Below, one piece after another: positions 35,701 through 41,540 of a stretch of DNA of 64,000 nt (position 1 is the stretch's first letter; each line of letters begins with the position of its first letter). The stretch is from Candidatus Synoicihabitans palmerolidicus. GTDB lineage: Bacteria; Verrucomicrobiota; Verrucomicrobiia; Opitutales; Opitutaceae. The notes under the pieces were generated by a model. That model was given only the letters and a program-made list of their open reading frames with translations, ran no database searches and had not been told where the DNA came from. Made by a program: the position numbers and the translations under genes. Where the stretch lies: positions 22,137-86,136 of the forward strand of contig JAGGDC010000008.1 of NCBI GenBank assembly GCA_020809425.1, in the 5' to 3' direction.

Positions 35701-38287
35701 CCATCATTTCCGCTTCGTGCGGCGAGATACCGAAGAACAAGGGGTCGAATAAATCGATCTGCTCCAGTAATCCGGCGTGACGACTGTAACTGCGGTCTGT
35801 CCTTTTCCGATCCGCGCTAAAGTACTCCTCTTTAGGCCACCTCTCCTCCGGCACCTCACTCACCGCATCAACCCCGGTCACCAAATTATTCCAAAAAACC
35901 GCAGCGTCATTCGCTTCTGGTAGCCGCATGGAATACCCCACCACGGCCACCGTTCCTGGCGGATAATTTCCAGCCGACGAAACTGGGCCCGAGTCTGAAC
36001 TTGCTGCCGCTGATTTCGATTCTGAAGGAGACGGATCAACTGACGCAAACCGCCCGGAAAGCACTTCGCGCCGCGACGGCGTTACGACCACGGGTTGGTG
36101 CGCCTCCATGATTCTCTCCAACAACAACTCCACCGTCGGGTAGTTGAACAAGTCGAGTGAACGTAGCTCTATCTGCAAAGCTCGGTTGAGTACCTCAACG
36201 ACCTCTACGGCGACAATCGAATCAACTCCCAGACGATCAAAAGAGGTCTCCGCACTCAGGTCACTCGTCTCGAGTCGGAACACGCGTGACAGTTCGGCGT
36301 ACACGATGGTCCTGACCGCCGCGGCATCACTTTTCGCTGCAGCCTTGACCGATGTGGTCTCGAGGCGGGGAGGTTCCGGGATAGGCTCCACCGCGGTTTC
36401 GCGTGGCGCGGATTTCACCCAGATTCCATCACTTTCAGCCAACAGGAGCGTCTGAAAAAAGTCGGTTGCCTCGCCACGATCCTCCTCCGCTCGTCCCGCC
36501 CCGAGAAAGCCCTCCTCCCCGAGCACTCGCAACCAACCAGCGGGATCCAAGAGTGGTGCATTCGGCAATCGCCGGGCGGCATCCTCCGCTTGCCACCAGC
36601 CTTCAAGCAGACCGTAGGTCAACGAATTGAACACGGTCACGGTGCTCACTTCAATCAACACCAGAAACCCGCTCGGTCGCAGCAGGGCCTTGATCAATTG
36701 CAAACCACGATGCAGGTCAGGCGCCACGTGCAAGGCATTGGCCGCCAATATAATATCCATTGATCCCAATTCCACTGTTTGCTCGACTGGGTCACGGTCC
36801 AGGTCCACCACCGCGAAACGCATGAAGCGGTAATCTTCAGCCAACTCCCGATCAAAATGTCGCCGAAAGCCAGCCGAGACATCCGAGAATATGTACTCCA
36901 CCCGAGCCGCGTGCGGCCGAAGAGCCTCCGCCACAAAACGCGTGGTACTGCCTGTCCCGGCACCGATCTCCAATACTCTTATGAGTGTGCCCGGAGGCAC
37001 CTCTTGCAGGCGTCGTGCGACCATCCGCTCGACCGCTGCCGCCATCAAACGATTGAAATAATCCGAAATAATCGTGCCGGTATAAATCTTCTCCACCAGT
37101 TTCAAGGAGCCTCCCGGAAACATCACGTCGGTCCCTCGTCGACGTCCGCTCAACACCTCTCGTAAAGCTGCCGTGCAAACGTCGAGCAACTCGAGATAGC
37201 CCGTCATCTCTGGATAGTCTTCCGTCAAACTTGATCGCAACCTCGTCGCATCAATTTCGATGGCTTCTGCACGAGCCGCCATCGCACCTAAGGTCGTAGC
37301 CAACCGGGTCTGATTGGGGGCCACGGCCAGTTCTGTGAATCCCGCACTACCAGTCGATCTCAACACCGAAAGCCGATCCCGCAGCCAAGCCAATCCCAGC
37401 ACGTCCACTTGCGCGAGACCCGCCAACTGCCTCCGCGCGGCCTCCACGTTCACCGTCAACTGGGGATCGTCCGCCACCGCCAGCTCCGCACGTAATTCCA
37501 TGATACCTGCGGGTGTCGAAGCAGTTGGAGCGACCAGTGTCTTGGCTGCATCGATTCCGATCTCCTTTAACAGATCCGACCTGGCTTTCACTAATGCGAC
37601 TTGTCGGCACGCTCCGGCCAGCACTCGCTCCACTGCCGCCATCCCTTCGACGGCATCGATCGACCCCATTCCCCGTTCCGCCATCTCGTGTCGATACCGT
37701 TCGTTGGCCACCACTCCGGTATCCCCCCAATACCCCCAGTTAATAACCCGCACCGGTAAGCCATGACGGCTTTCCATGGCGAGTGCATAACTGTCGGTGA
37801 AGGCACTGCCTGCGGTGTAGTTGCCCTGACCCGCGCTATTGTAAAACGCCACTATCGACGAAAACACGAGCAACCAACCCGCCCTCGCTTCGCGAGCTGA
37901 CTCCGCCAGACACACCATGCCCTCGGTCTTGGAGTCAAGCACTGCCAGAAAATCCTCCTCACTCATTCGATCCAGTGAACGATCACGCAGCACAATCGCC
38001 GAGTGCACCACCCCATTGATTTGTCCCCAACGTTCACGAATGGACCGGAAACTCTCCGCGACTGCGTCACCGCAGGTAATGTCCGTTTGCCAATAATCTA
38101 CCTCGCCACCTTGTTGCACGATCTCAGACATCGATACACCAATCGACTCGTTGTGCGCTCGCCGCCCCAACCAGGCCACTCGTGCTTCGTAGTGACTTGC
38201 CAAATACGCAGTCAACGTGCGGCCCAATCCGCCCGCACCACCTGCGATCACATACACCCCCCCGGACTTGAAACTAAGTTCGCTCAT
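16355..38287 (-). CDS. trans-AT polyketide synthase, third core gene (7310 aa)
   Basis: A giant multimodular PKS without cis AT domains. Domain order (residues): KR catalytic half (1-235); C-methyltransferase (about 390-620, SAM motif near 438); ACP (Ser690); KS (780-1200); KR (1366-1763); ACP (Ser1859); KS (1945-2376); embedded enoyl-CoA hydratase/isomerase-type ECH (about 2563-2818); ACP (Ser2893); KS (3030-3455); DH with altered active site (His3527, Glu3681); KR (about 3800-4215); ACP (Ser4275); KS (4363-4781); DH (about 4975-5240); KR (to about 5670); ACP (Ser5756); KS (5843-6283); luciferase-like FMN-dependent monooxygenase (about 6460-6803); KR (about 6830-7295). It begins in mid-KR and ends on a KR without its ACP, so both outer modules are shared with neighbouring proteins. 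The start overlaps the previous gene by ATGA (38284-38287). I infer that it carries the chain from C20 to C9 of a palmerolide-type product. Frame and domains are certain; the product is inferred. Confidence 0.97.
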   Translation of the reverse strand: MSELSFKSGGVYVIAGGAGGLGRTLTAYLASHYEARVAWLGRRAHNESIGVSMSEIVQQGGEVDYWQTDITCGDAVAESFRSIRERWGQINGVVHSAIVLRDRSLDRMSEEDFLAVLDSKTEGMVCLAESAREARAGWLLVFSSIVAFYNSAGQGNYTAGSAFTDSYALAMESRHGLPVRVINWGYWGDTGVVANERYRHEMAERGMGSIDAVEGMAAVERVLAGACRQVALVKARSDLLKEIGIDAAKTLVAPTASTPAGIMELRAELAVADDPQLTVNVEAARRQLAGLAQVDVLGLAWLRDRLSVLRSTGSAGFTELAVAPNQTRLATTLGAMAARAEAIEIDATRLRSSLTEDYPEMTGYLELLDVCTAALREVLSGRRRGTDVMFPGGSLKLVEKIYTGTIISDYFNRLMAAAVERMVARRLQEVPPGTLIRVLEIGAGTGSTTRFVAEALRPHAARVEYIFSDVSAGFRRHFDRELAEDYRFMRFAVVDLDRDPVEQTVELGSMDIILAANALHVAPDLHRGLQLIKALLRPSGFLVLIEVSTVTVFNSLTYGLLEGWWQAEDAARRLPNAPLLDPAGWLRVLGEEGFLGAGRAEEDRGEATDFFQTLLLAESDGIWVKSAPRETAVEPIPEPPRLETTSVKAAAKSDAAAVRTIVYAELSRVFRLETSDLSAETSFDRLGVDSIVAVEVVEVLNRALQIELRSLDLFNYPTVELLLERIMEAHQPVVVTPSRREVLSGRFASVDPSPSESKSAAASSDSGPVSSAGNYPPGTVAVVGYSMRLPEANDAAVFWNNLVTGVDAVSEVPEERWPKEEYFSADRKRTDRSYSRHAGLLEQIDLFDPLFFGISPHEAEMMDPQQRLFLMESWRAFEDAGYSQEELAGLNCGVFAGCSYGDYEIVLRAAKRDSEAFAFTGTAPAMLPARIAYWLNLKGPTLAVDTACSSSAVAIHLACESLNNGASDVALAGGVSTLSTPRFHVLSSQTGMLSSTGKCHTFGAGADGFVPSEGVAVLVIKRLADAQRDGDRIHGIILGSALNQDGRTTGITAPNGPSQTALEVGLYQKLGLSPDSLGLVECHGTGTRLGDPIEVDALTEAFHRFTTRRQFCALGSVKSNIGHTLMTAGAAAVIKVLLALKHGLIPPTLHCEHANPEIDFAGSPFFLNQQARAWPAGAGPRRAAVSAFGFSGTNVHLVLEEAPPVTVSQPLEGVVPILLSAKSEEALALLRQFLLEWLSSEAGLAASIDAIATTLATGRSHYGVRWGITVSSKNELREALKTRAAEEPSSAVMEEQILPTRLGPWTVAQAQALTAAFLSQEHLSWSELFPRRPEGLVSLPGHPFILERCWVDSPEAKQVGSPSSLTDRVCFAPTWRSVSPPSAAVVKGPARWDLWGDFDDRMMAELQARQPGVLVSVCAESELPRLANPPAGVVLGFGAMVTSLETELARSIDKLHTLTREILNQSSTGRVRLMVIMPIDAGPAWTALGAYLGALTEEAPRVRTRLVRASGDDPRIVSELLSDDDYREVRLGPGTREVRCLASTEDGSGSETRFRENGVCLITGGAGGLGLIFSRHLARTQRSRLVWMGRSPCGEHIEARMRELEALGAEVHYVRGDVTRLADVERAMAETRDRFGSIHAVIHAAGVLRNRFLMQKETSELHEVIGPKVLGVRHLEFALAADQLDVVLLCSSVAAVLPEAGQADYAYANRYLDEWAERSALPAVSINWQMWCEGGMSAGSGSTDADAARQHAEQTERLTGLPPLITTEGLALLDWASSSQKTSGLWGWGNANVLALRAEKMGGLVPLPAPTVPEIANDADKHESTRIRETVRVLLASVLKLSPDRLHDTTPFTDYGVDSILVLKFNERLAELLPEVSKTLLFEFPNLQQLSEHLGKAYGEGWIQDSTRRSPVPRMEAPAPAVASDQSTPTAKPLDETLRAEPTEDIAIIGVAGRFPQADDLETFWDNLVHGRDGITAVPLSRWNAELLSGADSSDAAQGKAYCKWGGFLDGVDQFDASFFNIPPVEAELMDPQQRLLLEVAWQALESAGYAQSDLARWRLGGEHADVGVFAGVTHNTYQLEGVLRNEATPTRVDHSGEWSTANRVSYFFNFAGPSLPVDTACSAALTAVYLACESLRRGECRTALAGAVNLHLHPSKYINACGLGMLSPTGRCRTFGAGADGYVPGEGAGVLVLKPLRAAQRDGDPIHAVIKATAVNHGGRTNGFSVPNPAAQAAVVRAALERADIDPRSISCVEAHGTGTELGDPIEVDGLRRVFATEKMTGPWCSLGSVKSNIGHLEAAAGIAGMVKVLLQFRHGVIAPSLHAAPSNPHIDFAGGPFVVPTEATPWVRPVVDGLEQPRRAGVSSFGAGGSNAHVILEEYQGASALRPREGEEIIVLSARTPPALKVGAERLVAHLRSTGADLDFAALAHTLQAGREAMTERLALPARSVSEVIARLERWLKGDETAVGRGKVTPASAREPIALGADPQSVATGWVGGGVVDWRARRGGLLPGVVLLPGYPFERKRFWYGSFSESKIEKIETLKNPSPAPVVTVNHWSETAPPFGERPEVTWACDESGIALVRMQDQDHRNMFTGAVLEGLMHVFSEIDHDETVQAVVVTGIGNVFSMGGTRDELLSLSDQVRSFASLEFIFKGFLQCRVPVISAMQGHAQGGGLVFGLYADVVVMAEEALYSAVFTKYGFTPGLGATYILADKLGDATATEMMMTASTYRGSDLSQRGAGVTFRPAAEVLSTAMALAHDMAQKPVHTMRTLKQGLAARKLARLPTIIADEVRMHGETFGKAEVKERIRQFIREAGEPTTDKLGPRSLSESKSIPIKLSTLTGSETGTQASPSSPSADEARRWMREDLCAKLHLDPVGFDGQTAFRDLGLDSILSVEFIHGLNRAFRLRLDASIVYDFVNCDDLAEHVIGLINASTPRLQPSKPSQIELSESPEVGVVVSEPPQAPNSDAVTRGRVSLSVPAAVSGHAMITRVPVKLAKLSTAPGPTIKSAGSAEAGETAPTVTRDDPIAIIGMACRLPGARNLAKFWINLAEGVDSVSEVPAERWDVNAFYDPNPQAEGKSYCRTGGFIADIDCFDPLFFNLSHAEAEIMDPQQRLFMEEAWRAIEHAGYTSEELANTNCGVFVGAGTGDYGGTLRRLNPGQAQTAFAGMGLTPSILAARLSYFLNLKGPSVAIDTACSSSLVALHQACRAIQAGDCEMALVGGVSLIIEPDQLITTSKLEMLSPGGRCRPFDQAADGIALSEGVAVVMVKSLAAARAGGDRIYGVVRGSGINQDGKTNGITAPSAKSQAELERTVYLRAGIDPAKIDLVEAHGTGTLLGDPVEVRGLTEAFRSFTSRCGYCALGSVKSNIGHTSFAAGIAGVIKVLLAMENERMPQSLHFSMPNEHIDFTSSPFFVNTSLRAWERRPDRERLAAVSSFGYSGTNAHVVLGDEWPSAPRPTRRSPLPNHVFARDRCWVRPAAGGPLPSVLMGTESMRWVQRNESTVAGPVFVTDIIAADSLIEDHCVNGEHWLAGSLILERALRAAWAALADESVSLINWTWRQPLPVTGALALRVKLQAEKDGTWSVTVGDGSASGQVELRESDLGSPDRIDPEACEARCSERVTGEDFYAGLETGGLVYGPLYRRVRNVAWGDGVGWATLERPTGVPLDASIALMIEGGLQATGVLLQPATNGPTIPVGVGRLRVASSTEWTADLGPVYAAVSRRETTKRRTTFDVTLVDGTGQFLARIEAFSVQTIGTEESESPKLTYLRSRWQASSLSESPSAPTLRKNLLVLDNSGTWTVPLAEQVSGLHVICITAGDTFELRADGATVRPGEVGDLTQVLATFPPAAVMHRWAHDPAADAEGIRLGFETILLASQCLLRCGMDRPLPALVVLPRDAPPAWVALPALTKTIRLEQPSLRWKIVSGEVTVERAVAEIKTDGGEEEIEYREGARRGRVFEAFVPPAEYLRPIRAGMTWVVTGGAGAVGLVLAKYLRDTHAAKVVLWGRRKLDEIRLSGQSTLLDGAEVYYVSCDVTRSEDVHRALKETRAKAGEVHGVVHAAGLLNDGFVVKKDLISARRVLAPKIEGVKVLDEVLADEPLELMVLCSSVASVNGNVGQCDYAFANGFLDAFAQQREQRRRRGECRGRTLSIQWPLWQGDGMGLDTDVLALKDPHHRAINTATGIKIFETCLCASEPVLAVFPTAANERPLVDSVSLPLPPVESPASQVEDRLDETQVLDFLKSRFAELTRIPIDRIKGHEALERYGIDSLLVMSFTRRLEEDFGPLSKSLLFEHQTLDALASHFATRHAEKLKELCGMAAPALKPEATKSSHPAAAVGGPNTGELNSMAENMANDAIAIIGVSGRYPQAENLDEFWRNLENGRDCITEVPAARWNLETYFDERRGQVGKTYNRWGGFLAGVDQFDAGFFRIPPREAEVMDPQERLFLETAWHAVEEAGYARAELRDRAIGVFVGVMFSQYQLLGLERSEVGRLLPVNSSYASIANRVSYWFDWHGPSLAVDTMCSSSLSALHLACDSLHKGEAELALAGGVNLSLHPLKDVGLAQGGFAASDGRCKSFGARGDGYVPGEGVGAVLLKPLAQALADGDHLHGIIRSTAVNHGGKTNGYTVPNPKAQTAAVSSALVKAGIASQSISYVEAHGTGTALGDPIEIAALTEVFGMDRETPCAIGSVKSNVGHLEAAAGMAGLSKLLLQLRHRQLVPSLHSDELNPNIEFTDTPFVVQREMAKWSTVAGAPRRAGLSSFGAGGSNAHVIVEEFLESRAVATGGADAEGRYLLVFSAVNRERLRGVVRAYRHWLKITPDPARPELSAVAFTLQNGREAFDERLAFSARDWVEMEQHLIAFESDAATGDFTTGSARAVRLGGMTLVEGETGRHFVETLVEARDWAALGRWWAEGAEVPWLTLWPEGARRRVSLPGYVFAPERHWLPNVPRVGTQSIPSQRLHPLVTSNISTLNGVCFSSRFSSHEVLFSDHVVGGRRLLPGAATLELTRFVASMAAESGAVEIRDWVWLRPVAMKAEDTLELITAVEEKTEGRWTVTVCQKDGETVGSGVARATKLDAEEKLDLVSIRTRCGEVRSRAAFYDEFAQGGIAYGDGYRVVEELVYSSTEVLAKLVLPDRWMEEGYLWHPALLDGALQSLAPLALGTGKVGLPFAVQRISGSLGWPSQGWVHGRIAGAEGTVRCYDLTVSADDGTVLLQIEQLATRAPTDTAKLKGEVFALRPEWLEVPETGSAQLAVGRVLVLDEETALSEAWRATGVDVWRVVPGDAFGLHDEVLTVRPESAEDWAKVVTMVRPNVWVHGWTLGKQAETERNFLKGIGSVHGLVQALVRAKDRPLGDVLGLFVHPMGVVEYRAVAAYAKTLRQEQPALRLSTLALAGEGGWNLDMVKAELAADDLEVRLVSGRRAIRRYVETSLVEPPVGVFKKNGVYLITGGAGGLGLIVAEHLVHTRRARVVLVGRSVLDGERRSRVTGLGAAAIYLQADVSVGPDAESVVKAAKDKFGRLDGVLHAAGGLRDGLIWHKTLADFQAVLAPKLEGAKALHATTKDEPLEVFALFSSTAGLWGNAGQADYAYANACLDAWAHDREVARTLGECEGRTVSINWPLWSDGGMGGVTGEAKSSEAGLDVLDRAMGLELLERVLAGTAPQVCPLRGKRDAVLKRFEVETANLGETVPTGIVVPPLETEVAERIVAPPKAAVIQHLLGLFCELTKLPREQVYADEPIESYGLDSISVTSFAQMLERDLGELSKTLLFEYPTLEKVADFLIEAHAVALAKALSPSSAESHLEVPEPMGTISKGARVEPAVIATTATKNAPSVAEASIAIIGMAGRYPQADNLAEFWENLAAGKDCIESVPEERWDWRDYYDPTPMKPGATTNKWGGFVRGVDEFDPLFFNLSPREAQFMDPQERLFLETVWSTLDDAGCPRSKLQDRKVGVFVGVMYGQYQLFGVEERLKGNPVSLSSSFATIANRVSFFFNWRGPSMAVDTMCSSSLTAIHLACESLRRGESEFAIAGGVNLTIHPEKDLILSQSGFSAKDGRCRAFGEGGEGYVPGEGVGAVLLKPLSKAIADGDRIQGVIRASAMNHGGRTNGYTVPNSRSQAEVVGEALVRSQIDPASITYIEAHGTGTSLGDPIELTGLQQAFEAALADQAGGSRPDPGYCAVGSVKSNIGHAESAAGIAGVTKVLLQFHHGKLVPSLHAETLNPNIQFTDSFFRVQRELSPWPQSQKDSIPEPRRAGVSSFGAGGANAHLILEEYVAPARPVLKPTPIWIVLSAKNETRLREAATNLARFLAIRIDPASNGSAVLRDAQPGYLQDVAWTLQTGREAMEERFAARVSDLDDAIVKLRTWIAGGTFPGLHRGRVKRRANGAAGDALAAATPVDSEDPGALWVTGGEVDWSVLPLPGNPALLALPTYPFARLRCWVPEPESAVASGSSKVGLSIMFFSDSAQVSAQSRYRLVLEAAKYADRHGFDAVWTPERHFHAFGGIYSSPATLMAALAATTKRIRLRAGSVVLPLEDPLRVAEAWSVVDNLSDGRVDLGFASGWNPNDFALAPSVYPKLRDTWLARIPEVQRLWRGETVARRNGKGETVQLRIYPEPRQKELPVWLTVSRRIESFEEAGRGGYNVLTMLQGSTLEELAKKIARYRAARAEAGLDPVGGCVTLMLHTFVDPDEDRAQEIVRKPFLEYIRSSLDAHMHAVERGQRASEADLDKMAEFSYERYRRHASLIGSPENCMGMVRDCHAAGVDEIAALLDFGASSDEVLNALPHLATLRARMVEEFPAENAVPKQELRKSPKSAEVAGPIKGRFLKREWREAPVPQSASAAVTEIVIIGEPAGALEQALVAQHGGDSVQVVSLDAMERACGADGGAFAGADRIYFLAPVSAPGTEDQVNNTAAAQEIGPLALARLVQSLAAQKWWRTGRQLRVLTRGVFAVETGDNVNPQMAGLTGMVASLAKEYPRADLAVIDLSEGWDDTDAVAVAVAREPAQKSGEQIALRSGTRRRLHLATMTSLAESPTRFRSGGVYLIVGGAGWVGQHLSRHLASNYRAKIIWTGRRPIDATIERAMGEIEALGGEAHYMMAAGEDAAAMREVTTAVRARYGALHGAFHAAMVFHDERLSDTTEAELRRILDAKTRGSVALWAAVRDQALDFVLYLGSAQSLFPEACRAGYAAACSFQDAWVVKADALTDFPVQLINWGFWEHGLDPSLLEGLKAGGLGAITAAEGMAAIETVLAAGWTQVAFLKMDDAALTRIGVQDGPPVELATKPEPRSLDDILVEHLFN
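20890..25205 (-). other. Module 8: KS-DH-KR-ACP
   Basis: The KS nucleophile motif is DTMCSSS. The DH has HVVGGRRLLP and HPALLDGALQ; the KR has GGAGGLG, FSS and QADYAYAN. The ACP serine is at 21020-21022. Cis domains give an enoyl unit; palmerolide is saturated at C12-C13, so a trans enoylreductase is expected to act here. Confidence 0.87.
25310..29205 (-). other. Module 7: KS-DH(variant)-KR-ACP
   Basis: The KS (DTACSSSLVALH) and KR (GGAGAVG, CSS, QCDYAFAN) look active; the ACP serine is at 25463-25465. The DH fold is recognisable, but its first motif reads HCVNGEHWLA, with Ala3536 in place of the usual Pro, and the second reads IEGGLQ, with Glu3681 in place of the catalytic Asp. Palmerolide needs a C14=C15 alkene from this module, so either the variant works or dehydration occurs elsewhere. 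Confidence 0.83.
29480..32460 (-). other. Module 6: KS-ECH-ACP, beta-branching module
   Basis: The KS (DTACSAALTAVYLA) is followed by a crotonase-fold domain at about 29835-30610 with the oxyanion-type motif QGHAQGGGLVFGLYADVV and a KYGFTPGLGATYI segment. The latter resembles stand-alone ECH2 (PksI-type) decarboxylases of HMGS cassettes. The ACP serine is at 29609-29611. No KR or DH. A single beta-methyl branch is predicted at this position, matching the C17 methyl and C16=C17 alkene of palmerolide. HMGS, ECH1 and the donor ACP must come from elsewhere. Confidence 0.87.
32590..35960 (-). other. Module 5: KS-KR-ACP
   Basis: KS (DTACSSSAVAIH), a complete KR (GGAGGLG, CSS, QADYAYAN) and an ACP (Ser codon 32711-32713, YGVDS). 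No DH. The predicted beta-hydroxyl corresponds to the C19 oxygen that closes the palmerolide lactone. Confidence 0.88.
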
Positions 38288-41200
38288 ACTGGTTCCTCCA
38301 TGGCACGCAAAGTGCCTTCATACCGTCTTCCATTTCGCCAGGCGACTCGGGGGCTTGTCCGCTGAGCCGGTTCTTCCGCTACCGCTCGAGCCATGGCCGT
38401 GCCGTCCTCTCTGCCTACTCCCACGTCCACGCACACCACAGTGATTTCCGGATACTCCCGTCCGATGGATCCAACCAATCCGGGAATCGCTGAAAAATAC
38501 GGAGCAGACTCCACTTCGTTCGAAATCGTCCAGACACCTCGCAATATTACCCGCAGTTCAAGTGGCTCGCGCCACCAATCGCGGCTCTGCAAAAACTGCA
38601 CCAAGCGAAACAAAGCCAATACGCCGACGATCTTCGCCTCGCGCACACAATCAATCTCCTCTGCATAATCGTCAGGAGAGATTTGGCCGGGAGAAAAATA
38701 GATTGTTCGTGGCCGGGTCAGTCCGTCAGGTAACATCGTCCAACCCGACGCATCAGCGACATTCACCTCCCAGCTGCGTCCGTCGGTTTGGCGTGATTCG
38801 CGGCCGAGACGAATACGAGTCAAAGCTGGATGCCGTTCCATGAGCGCCGTCTCCACCGCCGTTTCACTCCGCTCGACCAACCAAACCGCATCCTGGGAAG
38901 CAGGTTTGTCCGAAGTCTCCAGCATCCGCTCCTCCCACCCCGGGACGTAGCTTGGCAACGGGATGATCGGGGAAATCGTTCTCTGCGGCGCCCGAGTCAC
39001 ATAACCCGTCAGTTTGGCCACCACCAAACCCGCGTCATCCGCCAATTCCAGCGAGACGCCCGTCTCAGGTGAGCCTGACGCGAATACCCATAAGCCAGCC
39101 GGCCAAACCGAGGTACAAATCATCTTCTGAAAACCGAATGGATACCGAAATTCACCCGCCGCGCGGGGATCAGCGTAAGACAACCCCGCGGCCACTTGCA
39201 GGGCACCGTCAAACAATGCCGGGTGAATTCCGGCATGTCCCGCCTCGCCCGCAAACTCGGGATCGAGTTCCACCCGCCCCAATGCTTCCCCGGACCCAAC
39301 CGCGAATTCACGGAGAACCTTGAAGTAAGGTCCATAAACCACACCGGCAGCGGCAACACGCTCATAAAATTCAGCAACCTCGATTTTGCTCGTACACCTC
39401 GCACGAATCGCCGCCACATCAAGATCAGCCAAGGGCATCGGGGCCTCATTCCAACGTACCTCGCCCTGCACGGCTCGTTCCCCGGTGTCGGATCGATCCA
39501 CCCCGAAGCGGCCGCCGTTGGCTGTTTTCTCCGTACACACCACCACTGACAAGTCCTGTCCCTTGGCCGCGCGCAGAGGACGCAGCCAAACCACGTCATG
39601 AAAAGTAACTGGAAGGCCAGGCTTCGATTGCTCAGCCCCAAGCCATGCCAAGGCCACACTTGCGGCTCCGGGTAGAACAGCGGTCTCCCCCACCGCATGC
39701 TGCGCCAATACCGGTTCAGAAGCAGAGAACGTCCGCCGAAACTCACTGCGTCCCGCAGCATCACCCGCATCACCCGCTCGCTCAATCCAACACCGCCGCA
39801 GCTCGAAAGGATAACCGGGCATCACAATACGTCGCCCGGCCCGAGCCGCGTGCCACTCCGCCCAATCCAAGGTCGCCCCCTGCAAATAAAGCTCAGCCCA
39901 CTCCCGAGCGGTTTCGACCTCTCGTGGACGCTTCAACAGCTCACGCTCAGCATGGCGCATCGCGGCCGCAGTGGAGTTGGCCCTTCGCTCATCGAAAGCG
40001 TCGTCTAACAAATCAGCCCGGACTTGGCGAAGAAGTCCCGCCAGACTGTCGGCTATAATAACGTGGCGCTGATCAAAATGACTGCGTCCCAAATTGAGCG
40101 TAAAGCTCACGTCGGCAGGACTCGCCACCCGTCCAAGCGGGGACTCCAACCATTCCCCGAGGTCTGCCAACCTGCGCCGTAGCGCCGTCGGAGTGAGTCC
40201 CGAGACGGTGAACACGTGCCAAGGAATATAGTCACCTCGAGTATCCGCGGCCCGCAAAGGAGCTTCCTCAATCACCAGATGAGCATTGGCCCCGCTGAAT
40301 CCAAATGCACTTACCGCCGCACGCCGCGGTCGATCCTGCCTCGGTCGCCAAGCTCTCAGCTCCTGGGTCAATAAAAATGGGCTCCGGTCCAGGCCAAGAT
40401 GAGGATTAACTTCCGCACAATGCAGGGTGGCAGGAATTTCGTCGTGCCGTAGCGCCAATAAAACTTTCAATACCCCCGCCACCCCCGAGGCCGCCAACGC
40501 GTGACCAATATTGGTTTTCACGGATCCCAAGGCGCAAAACGCTTCACGCGACGTGAACCGTCGGAAGGTATCCGTCAACGCCGCCACTTCCATCGGATCA
40601 CCCAATCGAGTTCCCGTCCCGTGGCATTCGACGTAATCCAAGGTCTCCGGATCGATGCTGAAATCCCGGTACACTTGAGACTCGAGCTCCGTCTGCGCCG
40701 GAGAACTCGGAGCGGTTATACCATTGGTTCGACCATTTTGATTGATTCCGGAACCCATGATCACGCCATGAATGTGATCGCCGTCGCTCACCGCATCGCT
40801 CAGGCGTTTTAACACGACGATGCCAACTCCTTCTGCCGGGACAATTCCATCGGCGTCAGCCCCGAAGGTCCGGCAACGTCCCGTCGCCGAAAGCATGCCG
40901 GTCTTGCTGGCCCAAATATAGAATCGCTCTGAACTGAGAACGGTCACGCCACCTGTCAGGGCCATTGAACACGAGCCCGCCCGCAAGCTCTCACACGCCA
41001 GATGAATCGCCACAAGAGAAGACGAACAAGCGGTGTCCACCGCGACCCCCGCACCTTTCAAATTCAACAGATAAGCGATTCGACCGGCCAGTACTGCTGT
41101 CGCGGTGCCTGTAAATGCCCCGGCATCCCCCCAGTCGTCGCATCGCGTAAGATGCGCCTCGTAATCCCCACCACAAACCCCGACATACACCGCACATCGT

Positions 41201-41540
41201 TGATCATCCAATGATCGATCACCATAACCCGCGTTTTCCAATGCATGGTACGCGGTCATGAGAAACAAGCGCTGCTGAGGATCCATTAAATCGGCCTCGC
41301 GGGGCGAACAATTGAAGAACATGGGATCGAATCCCGTGGGGTCTTCCAAGAGCCCCCCCCAACGACTATAACTACGCAACGGCTCCCTTCGATCCTCGCT
41401 AAAGAATCCCTCCATGGGCCAGCGGGATGGTGGAATCTCGGTGACGCAATCCCGCCCGGCAACCAGATTTCCCCAAAATTCCTCAAGGTTGTTTGCCCCC
41501 GCATACTGCCCCGCCATGCCGACGATCGCAATCGGTTCCG
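36110..41540 (-). other. Module 4: KS-DH-KR-cMT-ACP, split inside the KR
   Basis: KS and DH are on the second core protein together with the KR structural half. The KR catalytic half, methyltransferase (LEIGAGTGSTT near 36975) and ACP (Ser codon 36218-36220) are on the third. The Rossmann motif GGAGGLG and the KR Ser and Tyr (FSS and GNYTAGSAF) are intact. The predicted output, an alpha-methyl enoyl unit, fits the C20 methyl and the C21 alkene region of palmerolide. Confidence 0.85.
38284..38287 (-). other. ATGA overlap splitting a KR between its two halves
   Basis: The upstream protein ends about 15 residues after the VAWRNGRRY strand that closes the KR structural subdomain. The downstream protein opens at the GGVYVIAGGAGGLG Rossmann strand. 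The 4-bp ATGA overlap is the classic arrangement for translational re-initiation. Nothing seems to be missing from the KR, unlike the A-domain junction. Confidence 0.9.
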
